NCBI GenBank assembly: GCA_016865865.1 | Contig: VGOC01000011.1 | Location: 1 to 54,921, forward strand | Origin: Chloroflexota bacterium | GTDB lineage: Bacteria; Chloroflexota; Anaerolineae; Anaerolineales; UBA11858 | DNA: 54,921 nucleotides | Reading direction: 5' to 3' | Part shown: one piece after another, positions 7,360 through 15,843 of the stretch | Numbering within the stretch: the first letter of the stretch is position 1 | Layout: the number at the start of each line of letters is the position of its first letter | Program-made: the position numbers and the translations under genes | The notes under the pieces: model-generated | Databases searched by the model: none | What the model was told of the DNA's origin: nothing | The model's input: the letters and a program-made list of their open reading frames with translations, nothing else

Positions 7360-9540
7360 ATGAATATAACAACCTTGATCTGGCTTCTCCCCCTCCCCCC
7401 CCTCCTGGCCTTTTTCCTGATCGTGCTGTTCACCAATCGTTACAGGGCATTGAGCCACACGATTGCTGTGGGCGCGGCTTTGCTTTCCTGGGCTGGGAGC
7501 ATGGCGGTTTTTTGGAATGCTCTTCGAGAAGGCGCTCATCATTTGGGCGAACACCCCTTCGAGTCGGCTGTCAACTGGCTGCCAACAGCAGGGTCATGGT
7601 TCCAAATTGGAGTCCTGGTTGATCCTCTCAGCGCAGCGACCCTGTTCTTCGTGGCCTGGACAGTCTTGATGATCTTCCTGTATAGCGTTGGCTATCATAA
7701 TTTTGGACAGCCCAAAGGCGATCATGACCGCAAGGGCTTGCCGCCCCATGGCGCCACCGTGACAGATGAACATGGGCGCAAACACAAAGTGCCCTCCATC
7801 GAGCCGATGTACTCGCGTTTCTTTGCGTTCATTGGCTTATTCGCTTTCGGGATGTACACCCTGGTGGTCTCGGATAATTTGCTGACCCTCTTCGTAGGCT
7901 GGGAGATCATGGGACTTTGTTCGTACCTGTTGATCGGGTTCTGGTATGGCAAGCTCAGTGCGCGTGCAGCCATGATCAAAGCCTTCATCACCACGCGCGT
8001 TGGCGATGTTTTCATGCTCCTGGGTGTTGTCTATCTGTACTCGGCGACCGGTACGCTCAGCTTCCGGGCTATCTTCACCGAAGAGGTCTTGCATCATCTG
8101 GCCTCCACACCTTCTGGCTTCTTTGGTCTGTCCGCGGCGGGGTTGATCGGTATACTGCTCTTCATCGGCGCGGTCGGAAAATCGGCGCAGTTCCCGCTGC
8201 ACGTCTGGCTGCCGGATGCCATGGAAGGCCCTACGCCGGTCTCGGCCATGATCCACGCCGCCACCATGGTTTCGGCAGGTGTCTACATGGTCATCCGCAT
8301 GTTCCCGCTGCTCTCGGCCGGGGCGGAACATGGTCACCTGACTACGGCGATGACTGCTATGGCTTTCATTGGCTCCTTCACGGCATTATTCGCGGCGACC
8401 ATCGCCCTCGCCCAGAACGACATCAAGCGCGTGCTGGCTTATTCGACAATCTCTCAATTAGGATACATGATCGCCGCTCTGGGCATCGGCGCATACGTGG
8501 CTGCCGCGTTCCACCTGGTGACGCACGCCTTCTTCAAGGCGCTCCTGTTCCTCGGCTCCGGTTCGGTGATCCACGGCGTGGAACACGGCGTGCTGCACAC
8601 TGGCAACCACGACGTTGACGCGCAAAATATGTTCAATATGGGCGGGCTGCGCAAGAAGATGCCGGTCACTTTCTGGACTTTCTTGATCGGCGGCTTTGCC
8701 CTTTCGGGTTTTCCCATCCTGACTGCAGGTTTCTGGTCGAAGGATGAAATTCTGGCCGACGCATTTGGGCATGGACACACGGCGGTCTTCGTCACTCTGG
8801 CGATTGCGGCATTACTGACGGCCTTCTACACCATGCGGCAGATCACGCTCTCCTTTTTGGGAAAGCCGCGCACGAAAGAGGCGGAACACGCCCTCGAGAC
8901 TCCCTGGACGATGACCGTCCCGCTGGTGATCCTGGCGGTCTTCGCTGTGACCTTTGGCTGGGTGGGCATCCCCGAGCATTTTCCTCTCCTCGGCGGCTTG
9001 CTACCGAACTGGTTCCATGGGGTCGCGTATACCCTTGCAGAACAACCCCAGGGGGTAGAGTTCAGCCTCATCCCGCTGCTGACCTCCCTGGGGGTTGCGC
9101 TGGGCGGCCTGTTCCTGGGCTGGTTGGTCTATCGCAAAATCGAAGCTGGTCAGGAAGATCCTCTCAAGAGACCCCTGGGCCCGATCTACACTCTCTTCCA
9201 GAAAAAATATTATTTCGATGAACTCTACGATCTCATCTTCGTCAGGCCTGCCCTGTGGATCTCCGAGACGCTCTCTTACATGTGGATAGATCGCGGCCTG
9301 ATTGACGGTATTCTACACACTGTCGCCCGGGTTGCTTACGCCATGGGCGGCGTCTTCAGAAATTATATTGATGTGCCTGTCGTCAACGGCTTCGGCGATT
9401 TCGTTGGCGAAGGCGTCAAGAAGCTTGGGCGGGCATTCCGCATGATCCAGACCGGGCAGGTGCAGCAGTATATGGTGATTGCCCTGGCGCTGGCCTTCGG
9501 TACATTGTTCTATTATATATACAGTGTAATGATTCCTTAG
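7360..9540 (+). CDS. nuoL: NADH-quinone oxidoreductase subunit L
   Basis: 726 residues, longer than E. coli NuoL (~613); the distal antiporter-like proton-pumping subunit of complex I. Key features: LFVGWEIMGLCSYLLIGFW (pumping Glu), VGKSAQFPLHVWLPDAMEG (Lys and broken-helix region) and MIHAATMVSAGVYMVIRMF. Two extra parts are a hydrophilic insert of ~40 residues at ~115-150 (GHDRK/HGRKHK-rich) before SIEPMYSRFF, and a long C-terminal region (~600-726) with the lateral helix and a final membrane helix. The start follows GGAGG by 5 nt. Extra length in the lateral-helix part fits a complex with an additional NuoM (inference). Confidence 0.95.
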   Translation: MNITTLIWLLPLPPLLAFFLIVLFTNRYRALSHTIAVGAALLSWAGSMAVFWNALREGAHHLGEHPFESAVNWLPTAGSWFQIGVLVDPLSAATLFFVAWTVLMIFLYSVGYHNFGQPKGDHDRKGLPPHGATVTDEHGRKHKVPSIEPMYSRFFAFIGLFAFGMYTLVVSDNLLTLFVGWEIMGLCSYLLIGFWYGKLSARAAMIKAFITTRVGDVFMLLGVVYLYSATGTLSFRAIFTEEVLHHLASTPSGFFGLSAAGLIGILLFIGAVGKSAQFPLHVWLPDAMEGPTPVSAMIHAATMVSAGVYMVIRMFPLLSAGAEHGHLTTAMTAMAFIGSFTALFAATIALAQNDIKRVLAYSTISQLGYMIAALGIGAYVAAAFHLVTHAFFKALLFLGSGSVIHGVEHGVLHTGNHDVDAQNMFNMGGLRKKMPVTFWTFLIGGFALSGFPILTAGFWSKDEILADAFGHGHTAVFVTLAIAALLTAFYTMRQITLSFLGKPRTKEAEHALETPWTMTVPLVILAVFAVTFGWVGIPEHFPLLGGLLPNWFHGVAYTLAEQPQGVEFSLIPLLTSLGVALGGLFLGWLVYRKIEAGQEDPLKRPLGPIYTLFQKKYYFDELYDLIFVRPALWISETLSYMWIDRGLIDGILHTVARVAYAMGGVFRNYIDVPVVNGFGDFVGEGVKKLGRAFRMIQTGQVQQYMVIALALAFGTLFYYIYSVMIP

Positions 9541-9555
9541 GATCAGGAGCAAAAT

Positions 9556-11124
9556 ATGGCATTTATCTACACCAACTTACTCACGCTGATCCTTTTCCTG
9601 CCTATCCTGTCGGCGGTGGTGGTGGCGTTGCTGCCTGGCGAAGAGAAGAAATTGATCCGTTGGGTGGCTTTCATCGCCAGCCTGCTCCCGCTGACGCTCT
9701 CCCTGGTTCTGTGGTTCTGGTTCGACGCCTCCCAGGCAGGCTTCCAATATCGGCAGCAAGTCACCTGGTACGCGGCGATCAACTCCTCTTATCATGTGGG
9801 GGTGGACGGCATTTCCCTGACCATGGTCTTGTTGACCACCCTGCTGACGCCGTTGTGCATTTTGGCCTCCTTCAGCATCGAAGACCGCGTCAAGGGCTAT
9901 ATGGCTCTCTTCCTGATGTTGGAAACCGGCATGTTGGGCGTGTTCCTCTCCCTGGATTTGCTGCTCTTCTTCGTCTTCTGGGAGATTGGCCTGGTGCCGA
10001 TGTATTTCCTGATCAACCAGTGGGGCAGCGAGAAGGACGAGCGCGAACTCTGGGGCGGGATGAAAGTCAAAGCCCGCACGTATGCATCTTTCAAGTTCAT
10101 GATCTACACCATGGCTGGGTCCCTGGGCCTGCTCCTGGCCATTCAGTTGATTGGAGTCGTTGCGGGGACCTTCGATTTGACGCAATTATTCCAGGTCTGG
10201 CCAACGCTCACCGCCCTGGATAACATTGGTCCCTTGGGGCTTTCGGTTGGCGCAGTCAAGGTGATCGTTTTCTGGGCTTTCGTGATCGCTTTCGCGCTGA
10301 AGGTCCCGGTGTGGCCGTTCCATACCTGGCTGCCCGACGCTCACACCGAAGCTCCAACAGCGGGTTCGATGATCCTGGCTGGCGTGCTGTTGAAGCTGGG
10401 CGCGTATGGCTTTCTGCGTCTGGTGCTGCCGCTCTTTCCTGAGGAGGCGCATACCTATGCCGGCGCGCTGGCTTTCCTGGCTGTGATGGCGATCATCTTC
10501 GGCGCGTTCAGCTCCTTCGGTCAGAGCGATTTCAAACGCCTGGTGGCGTATTCCTCGGTCAACCACATGGGTTTCGTGGTGCTGGGCATCGCCGCCGCAG
10601 CCTACGCCGCTGGGACAGATCATGCCACCATCGCTCTGAACGGTGCCGTCTTGCAGATATTCAATCATGGGCTTTCATCTGCGGGGATGTTCTTCCTGGT
10701 GGGTGTGATCTACGAGCGCACTCACACTCGCAATCTGAATGACTTCGGCGGTCTGTTCCCGCTGGTACCCGTCTACGGCGGAATCTTGATCTTCACCTCC
10801 ATGGCCTCCCTGGGCTTGCCAGGCTTGAACGGCTTCGTCTCCGAATTCCTGGTGGTGCGAGGCGCATGGCCGATCTTCACCGTTTACACAGCTTTGGGCA
10901 TGATCGGCCTGCTCTTTACGGGCGCCTATATCCTCAAAGGTCTTAAACAGGTTTTACACGGCCCGCTCAATGAGCATTGGGCTTTCGGAGACCATTTGCT
11001 CACAGACATCAAGCCTCGAGAAATTTTCGTCATGGCCCCCTTGATGGTCTTGATGCTGTGGTTAGGCGTCTGGCCTGCCTGGCTGCTGGATGTTATCAAT
11101 CGGGCTGTGGAGATGTTGTTCTAG
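9556..11124 (+). CDS. nuoM: NADH-quinone oxidoreductase subunit M (first copy)
   Basis: 522 residues, about 14 membrane helices; an antiporter-like proton-pumping subunit. Conserved segments are FFVFWEIGLVPMYFLINQWG (Glu), ALKVPVWPFHTWLPDAHTEA (Lys in the discontinuous helix) and FKRLVAYSSVNHMGFVVLG. The start follows AGGAG by 6 nt, 15 bp after nuoL. A second, divergent nuoM follows at 11221, so the complex may carry one more pump module than standard. Confidence 0.95.
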   Translation: MAFIYTNLLTLILFLPILSAVVVALLPGEEKKLIRWVAFIASLLPLTLSLVLWFWFDASQAGFQYRQQVTWYAAINSSYHVGVDGISLTMVLLTTLLTPLCILASFSIEDRVKGYMALFLMLETGMLGVFLSLDLLLFFVFWEIGLVPMYFLINQWGSEKDERELWGGMKVKARTYASFKFMIYTMAGSLGLLLAIQLIGVVAGTFDLTQLFQVWPTLTALDNIGPLGLSVGAVKVIVFWAFVIAFALKVPVWPFHTWLPDAHTEAPTAGSMILAGVLLKLGAYGFLRLVLPLFPEEAHTYAGALAFLAVMAIIFGAFSSFGQSDFKRLVAYSSVNHMGFVVLGIAAAAYAAGTDHATIALNGAVLQIFNHGLSSAGMFFLVGVIYERTHTRNLNDFGGLFPLVPVYGGILIFTSMASLGLPGLNGFVSEFLVVRGAWPIFTVYTALGMIGLLFTGAYILKGLKQVLHGPLNEHWAFGDHLLTDIKPREIFVMAPLMVLMLWLGVWPAWLLDVINRAVEMLF

Positions 11125-11213
11125 TTGTTAGTTTAGTAGTTCTTAGTTTCGTAGTTTTGTAGTTGCTTGTCGATCTAGATAAACTACCCAACTAACTAAC
11201 TACTAAACCTGAG
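11125..11213. repeat. degenerate repeat hairpin, nuoM-nuoM2
   Basis: The left arm GTTTAGTAGTTCTTAGTTT (near 11132) and right arm AACTAACTAACTACTAAAC (near 11190) are close complements built from GTTAGTA-type short repeats. They could form a long imperfect hairpin that ends ~10 bp before the ribosome site of the next gene. The spacer is non-coding. Confidence 0.7.
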
Positions 11214-11220
11214 GTGACAC

Positions 11221-12711
11221 ATGCATTTTCCGATCATCAGTGTAATCGTTTTCACTCCCATCATCGCCGGGCTGTTGATCTTCCTATTGCCTGGCGAACG
11301 CAAGAACGAGATCCGTGTGACAGCCCTGGCGGCCGCGGCCTTCGCCTTGTTGCTCTCGATCTGGGTGTACTTCTCTTACGATACTGCCGCAGGCGGCTAT
11401 CAATTCGTGGAGAAACATAACTGGCTGCCCCAACTCGGCATATCCTATTATGTTGGTGTGGATGGCATGAACGCGCCGCTGGTCTTGCTGACCGGTGTGG
11501 TGATGTTCACGGGAGTGTTGATCTCCTGGGGCATCGAAGATCGGCCGCGCGAGTTCTTCGGTTTTCTATTCGTCCTGGCGACGGGTGTGTTCGGGGTATT
11601 CGTTGCCCTGGATATGTTCATGCTGTTCTTCTTCTACGAAATCGCGGTCTTCCCCATGTACCTGCTGATCGCCATCTGGGGCTGGCAGGTCACCCGCGAA
11701 TACGCCGCCATGAAGTTGACGCTGTACCTGTTCATCGGGTCGGTGGTCTCTCTGGTTGGCGGGCTGGCGATGTTCTTCACATCTGGGTTGGGGACATTCG
11801 ACATGATCGCCCTGGAGGGGGCAGGTTTCTCTCTCGCCTTCCAGAAGTTCTGGTTCCCCTTCGTGTTCTTAGGCTTTGCGGTGCTAGGCGGCATCTGGCC
11901 CTTCCACAACTGGTCCCCTGATGGACACGTGGCCGCCCCAACGGCAGTCTCGATGTTCCACGCCGGGGTGCTGATGAAGCTTGGGGCTTTCGCAGCCCTT
12001 CGGGTCGGAATCATGCTCCTGCCCGAGGGCGCGAAATTCTGGATGCCCTGGGTCATCTTGCTGACCATCGTCAATGTGGTCTACGGCGCTTTCATCGCCA
12101 TGATCCAGACCGATTTCAAATATGTGATCGGTTTCTCATCGGTCTCGCACATGGGGCTGGTGGCGATGGGCTTTGCCACGCTCAACCGTGAGGGCATGAT
12201 CGGAGCAGGCGTGCAGATGTTCTCGCACGGCGTGATGACGGCCCTCTTCTTTGCTGTGGTCGGCATGATCTACGATAGGGCGCACACCAGGCAGATCCCC
12301 GAGTTGGGCGGCTTCGCGAAGAAGATGCCCATCGTGGCGATCGCCTTCGTGGTCGGCGGCCTGGTCTCGATGGGCATGCCGGGCTTCTCCGGTTTCGTGG
12401 CCGAGTTCCCCATCTTCATGGGCGTCTGGAAATTCAAGCCCTGGATAGCCATCGTTTCCGGCGTCTCGATCGTCATCACAGCGTCTTACATCATCCGCAT
12501 TATCACCAACGTCTTCTTCGGCAAGATGCCAGAACACTTCGAGCATGGGGACGACTATCACGAACCGATCGGCGATGTCATTGCTTTGGACAAAGTCGCC
12601 CTGGCGCTGCTGGCTGGTATCTTGATCGTCGTGGGAATCTACCCCTCGGTAATGGTACCCATGGTGGAAACCGGCGTCGAAAACATCTTGCGCCTTCTCG
12701 GAGGCGCGTAG
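11221..12711 (+). CDS. nuoM2: NADH-quinone oxidoreductase subunit M (second copy)
   Basis: 496 residues, NuoM family, about 14 membrane helices. Pumping-site segments are LFFFYEIAVFPMYLLIAIWG (Glu in FYE) and GIWPFHNWSPDGHVAAPTAV, with FKYVIGFSSVSHMGLVAMG. It differs strongly from the copy at 9556, so this is an old duplication and not a recent tandem repeat. Paired nuoM genes are known from so-called 2M complex I types, proposed to translocate additional protons. The start follows GAGGTGAC. nuoN follows after 38 bp. Confidence 0.93.
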   Translation: MHFPIISVIVFTPIIAGLLIFLLPGERKNEIRVTALAAAAFALLLSIWVYFSYDTAAGGYQFVEKHNWLPQLGISYYVGVDGMNAPLVLLTGVVMFTGVLISWGIEDRPREFFGFLFVLATGVFGVFVALDMFMLFFFYEIAVFPMYLLIAIWGWQVTREYAAMKLTLYLFIGSVVSLVGGLAMFFTSGLGTFDMIALEGAGFSLAFQKFWFPFVFLGFAVLGGIWPFHNWSPDGHVAAPTAVSMFHAGVLMKLGAFAALRVGIMLLPEGAKFWMPWVILLTIVNVVYGAFIAMIQTDFKYVIGFSSVSHMGLVAMGFATLNREGMIGAGVQMFSHGVMTALFFAVVGMIYDRAHTRQIPELGGFAKKMPIVAIAFVVGGLVSMGMPGFSGFVAEFPIFMGVWKFKPWIAIVSGVSIVITASYIIRIITNVFFGKMPEHFEHGDDYHEPIGDVIALDKVALALLAGILIVVGIYPSVMVPMVETGVENILRLLGGA

Positions 12712-12734
12712 GACAGGTTGTCAACCTGTCCTAC
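12708..12734. repeat. 27-bp perfect palindrome over the nuoM2 stop codon
   Basis: The arms GTAGGACAGGTTG and CAACCTGTCCTAC flank a single T and include the TAG stop of the second nuoM. There is no T-run, so it is not a standard terminator. It resembles a dispersed intergenic palindrome (GTAGGACA..) that I associate with Chloroflexota genomes; that memory is not verified here. Confidence 0.75.
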
Positions 12735-12749
12735 AAATGAGGTGCATAT

Positions 12750-14201
12750 ATGTTTGGTACGATTGACTCAGCGATGATCCTGGCTATATTGCCGGAAATC
12801 TTATTGCTTCTTTTGGCTGGATTGGTGTTGCTTTTCGACGCGCTCTGGCCCGAGGAGAAACATGGAAACCTGGGCTGGCTGGTCGCGGGTGGTTTGGTGT
12901 TGATCCTGTTCCTCAGCCTGGCGCTTGCCTCCCCGGGTGGGACGAATGAACTGTTCTGGGGCGGCATGATCCGCCATGATTGGGTGGGTTTTGCCTTCAA
13001 GCTGCTCTTCATCTTCGGCGCGGCGATCACGGCTTTGTTCGCCATGGAGGTAGAGGGCCTGGGCCAGCGTGGCGAGTTCTACTTGCTGTTACTGGTCTCT
13101 ACCATCGGCATGAACCTGATGGCCGCCTCTGCTGATCTGATCATGCTCTACCTGGCGATCGAAACCACATCCATCCCCATGTATATCCTGGCTGGTTTCT
13201 TCAAGCGGGATGACAAATCCACAGAAGCGGGCTTCAAATACATGCTCTTCGGCGCCATGACCTCGGCGATCATGCTCTACGGTTTTAGCCTGCTATATGG
13301 CTTTACGGGTGTCACTGGCCTCTATGATCTGGCGGCAGTCATCCAAACTGGTTCACTGAACACTGGTCTGTTGATGCTGAACTTGTTATTGGTTCTGGTT
13401 GGCTTCAGCTTCAAGATTTCGGCGGTACCCTTCCATTTCTGGGCTCCGGATGTCTACGAAGGCGCGCCCACGCCAGTGGCGGGTTTCCTCTCCACGGCTT
13501 CGAAGGCGGCCGGTTTTGCCGTTCTGATGCGCGTGCTGGTGAGCGCATTCCCGGCTCTCAGCGGGCAGTGGAGTCTTTTGATCGCCATCATCGCCACCGT
13601 GACCATGACGCTGGGCAATGCCATCGCCCTGGCGCAGAAGAATATCAAGCGCCTGCTGGCCTATTCCTCGATTGCCCACGCCGGTTACATTCTGGTGGGC
13701 GTAGTTGCTTTCTCCGAGTTGGGCGTCGCTGGCGTGGTTTTCTACCTGATTGCCTACCTGGTCACCAATCTGGCTGCCTTTGGCATCGTCGTGGCTGCCT
13801 GGCGCACGCTCGGCTCGGATGACCTCGAGGCGTACGATGGTCTCAGCCGCCGCTCGCCGGGACTGGCGCTGGCCATGCTGGTAGCCTTCCTGTCCCTGGC
13901 CGGGATGCCGCCCTTCGGCGGTTTCATCGCCAAGGTGCTGGTCTTCGCTGCAGCGGTCCAGGCGGATTATATCTGGCTGGCCTTCGTGGGTGTGCTGAAC
14001 TCGATTGTGGGTCTGTACTACTACCTGGTCGTGCTCAAGCGCGTGTATCTCTACCGCTCAGAGCAGGAAGGCGTGCCTGTGCCGATCACGCGTCCCTATC
14101 GCATCGCCCTGGTTGTCCTATCCGTTGGGATTGTGTTATTAGGCGCCTTCTTCGCCCCCTGGTTTGCCTGGACTTCGGGAGCGGCGGGAGGGCTTTTCTA
14201 G
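12750..14201 (+). CDS. nuoN: NADH-quinone oxidoreductase subunit N
   Basis: 483 residues, about 14 membrane helices; NuoN/ND2, the antiporter-like subunit nearest the quinone module. Conserved parts are LIMLYLAIETTSIPMYILAG (Glu), FKISAVPFHFWAPDVYEGAP (Lys and broken helix), IKRLLAYSSIAHAGYILVG and LSLAGMPPFGGFIAK. The start follows GAGGTG by 6 nt. It is the last nuo gene here; the quinone-reducing and NADH-oxidising subunits (B, C, D, E, F, G, I) are absent from the window. Confidence 0.95.
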   Translation: MFGTIDSAMILAILPEILLLLLAGLVLLFDALWPEEKHGNLGWLVAGGLVLILFLSLALASPGGTNELFWGGMIRHDWVGFAFKLLFIFGAAITALFAMEVEGLGQRGEFYLLLLVSTIGMNLMAASADLIMLYLAIETTSIPMYILAGFFKRDDKSTEAGFKYMLFGAMTSAIMLYGFSLLYGFTGVTGLYDLAAVIQTGSLNTGLLMLNLLLVLVGFSFKISAVPFHFWAPDVYEGAPTPVAGFLSTASKAAGFAVLMRVLVSAFPALSGQWSLLIAIIATVTMTLGNAIALAQKNIKRLLAYSSIAHAGYILVGVVAFSELGVAGVVFYLIAYLVTNLAAFGIVVAAWRTLGSDDLEAYDGLSRRSPGLALAMLVAFLSLAGMPPFGGFIAKVLVFAAAVQADYIWLAFVGVLNSIVGLYYYLVVLKRVYLYRSEQEGVPVPITRPYRIALVVLSVGIVLLGAFFAPWFAWTSGAAGGLF

Positions 14202-14202
14202 G

Positions 14203-14283
14203 AAGACCGCCGACCACTGACAACTGACCGCTGAATACTTACTGACATGAAAGTATCAGCGGTCGGTCGTCTGTCGTCCGCCG
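14203..14283. repeat. degenerate repeat hairpin, nuoN-atpI
   Basis: The left arm (GACCGCCGACCACTGACAAC, then TGACCGCTGAATACTT) pairs approximately with the right arm (AAGTATCAGCGGTCGGTCGT, then CTGTCGTCCGCCGTC). The units are again ~7 nt. It separates the complex I genes from the promoter of the Fo operon. Confidence 0.75.
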
Positions 14284-14294
14284 TCATACTTTAG

Positions 14295-14324
14295 TTGACT
14301 GCTGTTCGTTCCCTATGATACAAT
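14295..14324 (+). promoter_or_regulatory. sigma70-type promoter of the Fo operon
   Basis: TTGACT (14295-14300), an 18-bp spacer and TACAAT (14319-14324). The expected transcription start (~14331) is about 4 nt before the atpI ATG at 14335, and no ribosome site lies between, so atpI may be translated from a nearly leaderless mRNA. The arrangement is seen; its activity is inferred. Confidence 0.6.
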
Positions 14325-14334
14325 CTCGCCTGCT

Positions 14335-14649
14335 ATGAGCTTTGCTAACGATCCTTCGAAGAGTCCCTTGCACCAGGTATTCGGCCTGAGAACATTTACC
14401 CTTGGCGGGGAAATTGGTTGTCTGACCCTGATCATCGTCCTTGCGGCGGTTTTTGGGGGCCTCTGGCTCGATCGGACGTTTGGAACTGAAAAGCATGTCA
14501 TAACAATCACGCTTGTTTTACTATCAGCGCCGTTAGCGCTCGTCCTGACCTATTGGCGCGCCATGCAAGCAGTGAAGGATATTCAAGTGAAACCTTCGGC
14601 AGAAGGCGAGGTCGATTCTACGAAGAAGGAGGATGAGACCGTTGAGTGA
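14335..14649 (+). CDS. atpI: AtpI/AtpZ-like ATP synthase assembly protein
   Basis: 104 residues with two membrane helices (~25-45 and ~55-75), separated by a short loop GLWLDRTFGTEKH, then a charged tail. This size and layout fit the AtpZ/AtpI group encoded just before atpB and thought to help c-ring assembly or Mg2+ handling. The start has almost no leader: the -10 box ends 10 nt upstream. It overlaps the next gene by 8 bp if atpB starts at TTG 14642. Confidence 0.8.
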   Translation: MSFANDPSKSPLHQVFGLRTFTLGGEIGCLTLIIVLAAVFGGLWLDRTFGTEKHVITITLVLLSAPLALVLTYWRAMQAVKDIQVKPSAEGEVDSTKKEDETVE

Positions 14650-15700
14650 CGAAGTACAAGAAGTTCAGAAGAAACGGTTTGGTTTCAAGCGGTGGATCAT
14701 ACTTGCTCTTGTGGCCATAGGCATCTACACCTCTTATATGGGGGCGACCCATCTAAGACCTATCACCCCACTCGTTGTTTTGCCGGCTGAGAAGACGGGC
14801 CTTCATCTTGGGGATTTCCAAATCACCAACACGATGCTGGCGACATTGCTTACCGACCTGGTTCTACTGGCGATGGCTTTCGGGGCCTGGCGTTTCTCCC
14901 GGAAAGGCAGCCTGGTTCCACGAGGCTTCTATAGCGCCTTCGAAGCCATCGTCGAATTCTTGTGGAATTCCGTCGAGGGGTCTGCCGGAAAGAAATGGGG
15001 TAAGCGCATATTTCCGATTGTGGCAACAATTTTCTTGTTGGTCCTGACGGCCAATATGGTGAAACTTTTCCCAGGTTTCGAGTCGATTGGTCGAATCGAG
15101 CAGATGCACAAACCGGGCACGGCTTACGCCCCGAAGCATTTGTTCGATCTGGGTGGTCTGGCTGTTTATTCTCTCGATAAGGGGAAGAAAATCGAAGTCA
15201 AGGCTGAACATGTGGAAGGCGGAGAGGCTGAGCCTGTCGAGGGAGGCGAATCACATGACGCTGAAGAGCTTTGCACAGCTTGCGAGGTGATCCCTTTTCT
15301 GAGAGGTTCAGCTACTGATCTCAACTTTCCCTTTGCCCTGGCAATGATCGCTGTGGTGATGACCCAGGTTTTTGGCGTCTGGGCGCAGGGCGGTCATTAT
15401 TTCCAAAAATTCGTGCCGATCAAGAAAATGATTAGCGGCGGTCTTTTTGGTCTGATAGATTTTGGTGTGGGTATTCTGGAAATTGTCCTGGAATTTGCCA
15501 AGATCCTCTCTTTTGGCTTCCGGTTGTTCGGGAATATTTTCGCTGGCGCGCTGTTGCTCTCGATCATCGGTGTATTGGTGCCAGTGTTGTTGCCGCCTGG
15601 TTTGTATCTCTTCGAAGTGTTCTTCGGGGCGATTCAGGCCTATGTGTTCTTCTTGCTGGCGACCGTCTTCATCAGCGGCGCGTTGGAGAGTCATCATTAA
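14642..15700 (+). CDS. atpB: ATP synthase Fo subunit a
   Basis: About 352 residues; the a subunit forms the two proton half-channels beside the c-ring. The essential Arg is in ILSFGFRLFGNIFAGALLLS. E. coli subunit a is ~271 residues; most of the excess is an acidic, Glu/Gly-rich extracytoplasmic insert at ~160-215 (around KIEVKAEHVEGGEAEPVEGG), before the conserved ATDLNFPFALA. The start is read as TTG 14642 because AAGGAGG ends 9 nt before it; the in-frame ATG at 14633 directly abuts that site. MITE copy B begins 4 bp after the stop. Confidence 0.92.
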   Translation: MSDEVQEVQKKRFGFKRWIILALVAIGIYTSYMGATHLRPITPLVVLPAEKTGLHLGDFQITNTMLATLLTDLVLLAMAFGAWRFSRKGSLVPRGFYSAFEAIVEFLWNSVEGSAGKKWGKRIFPIVATIFLLVLTANMVKLFPGFESIGRIEQMHKPGTAYAPKHLFDLGGLAVYSLDKGKKIEVKAEHVEGGEAEPVEGGESHDAEELCTACEVIPFLRGSATDLNFPFALAMIAVVMTQVFGVWAQGGHYFQKFVPIKKMISGGLFGLIDFGVGILEIVLEFAKILSFGFRLFGNIFAGALLLSIIGVLVPVLLPPGLYLFEVFFGAIQAYVFFLLATVFISGALESHH

Positions 15701-15703
15701 ACG

Positions 15704-15815
15704 GTAACTACTCAGCCAAACGGGGAAGTTCCCGAAAAAAGGGTGTGCGTAGGGGGCGCAGCCCCCTACGCACACCCTTTTTTCGGGCTAATCCGTTCGA
15801 TGGCTGAGCAGTTAC
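15704..15815 (+). mobile_element. MITE family 1, copy B (atpB-atpE)
   Basis: A 112-bp element between atpB and atpE, flanked by a perfect 8-bp duplication ATTAAACG (15696-15703 and 15816-15823). The left duplication overlaps the atpB stop codon. The core palindrome is GGGTGTGCGTAGGGGGC, loop GCA, with AAAAAA and TTTTTT on the flanks. It therefore puts an apparent bidirectional terminator inside an essential operon. Confidence 0.92.
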
Positions 15816-15843
15816 ATTAAACGAATAATGGTTGGAGGAACTA

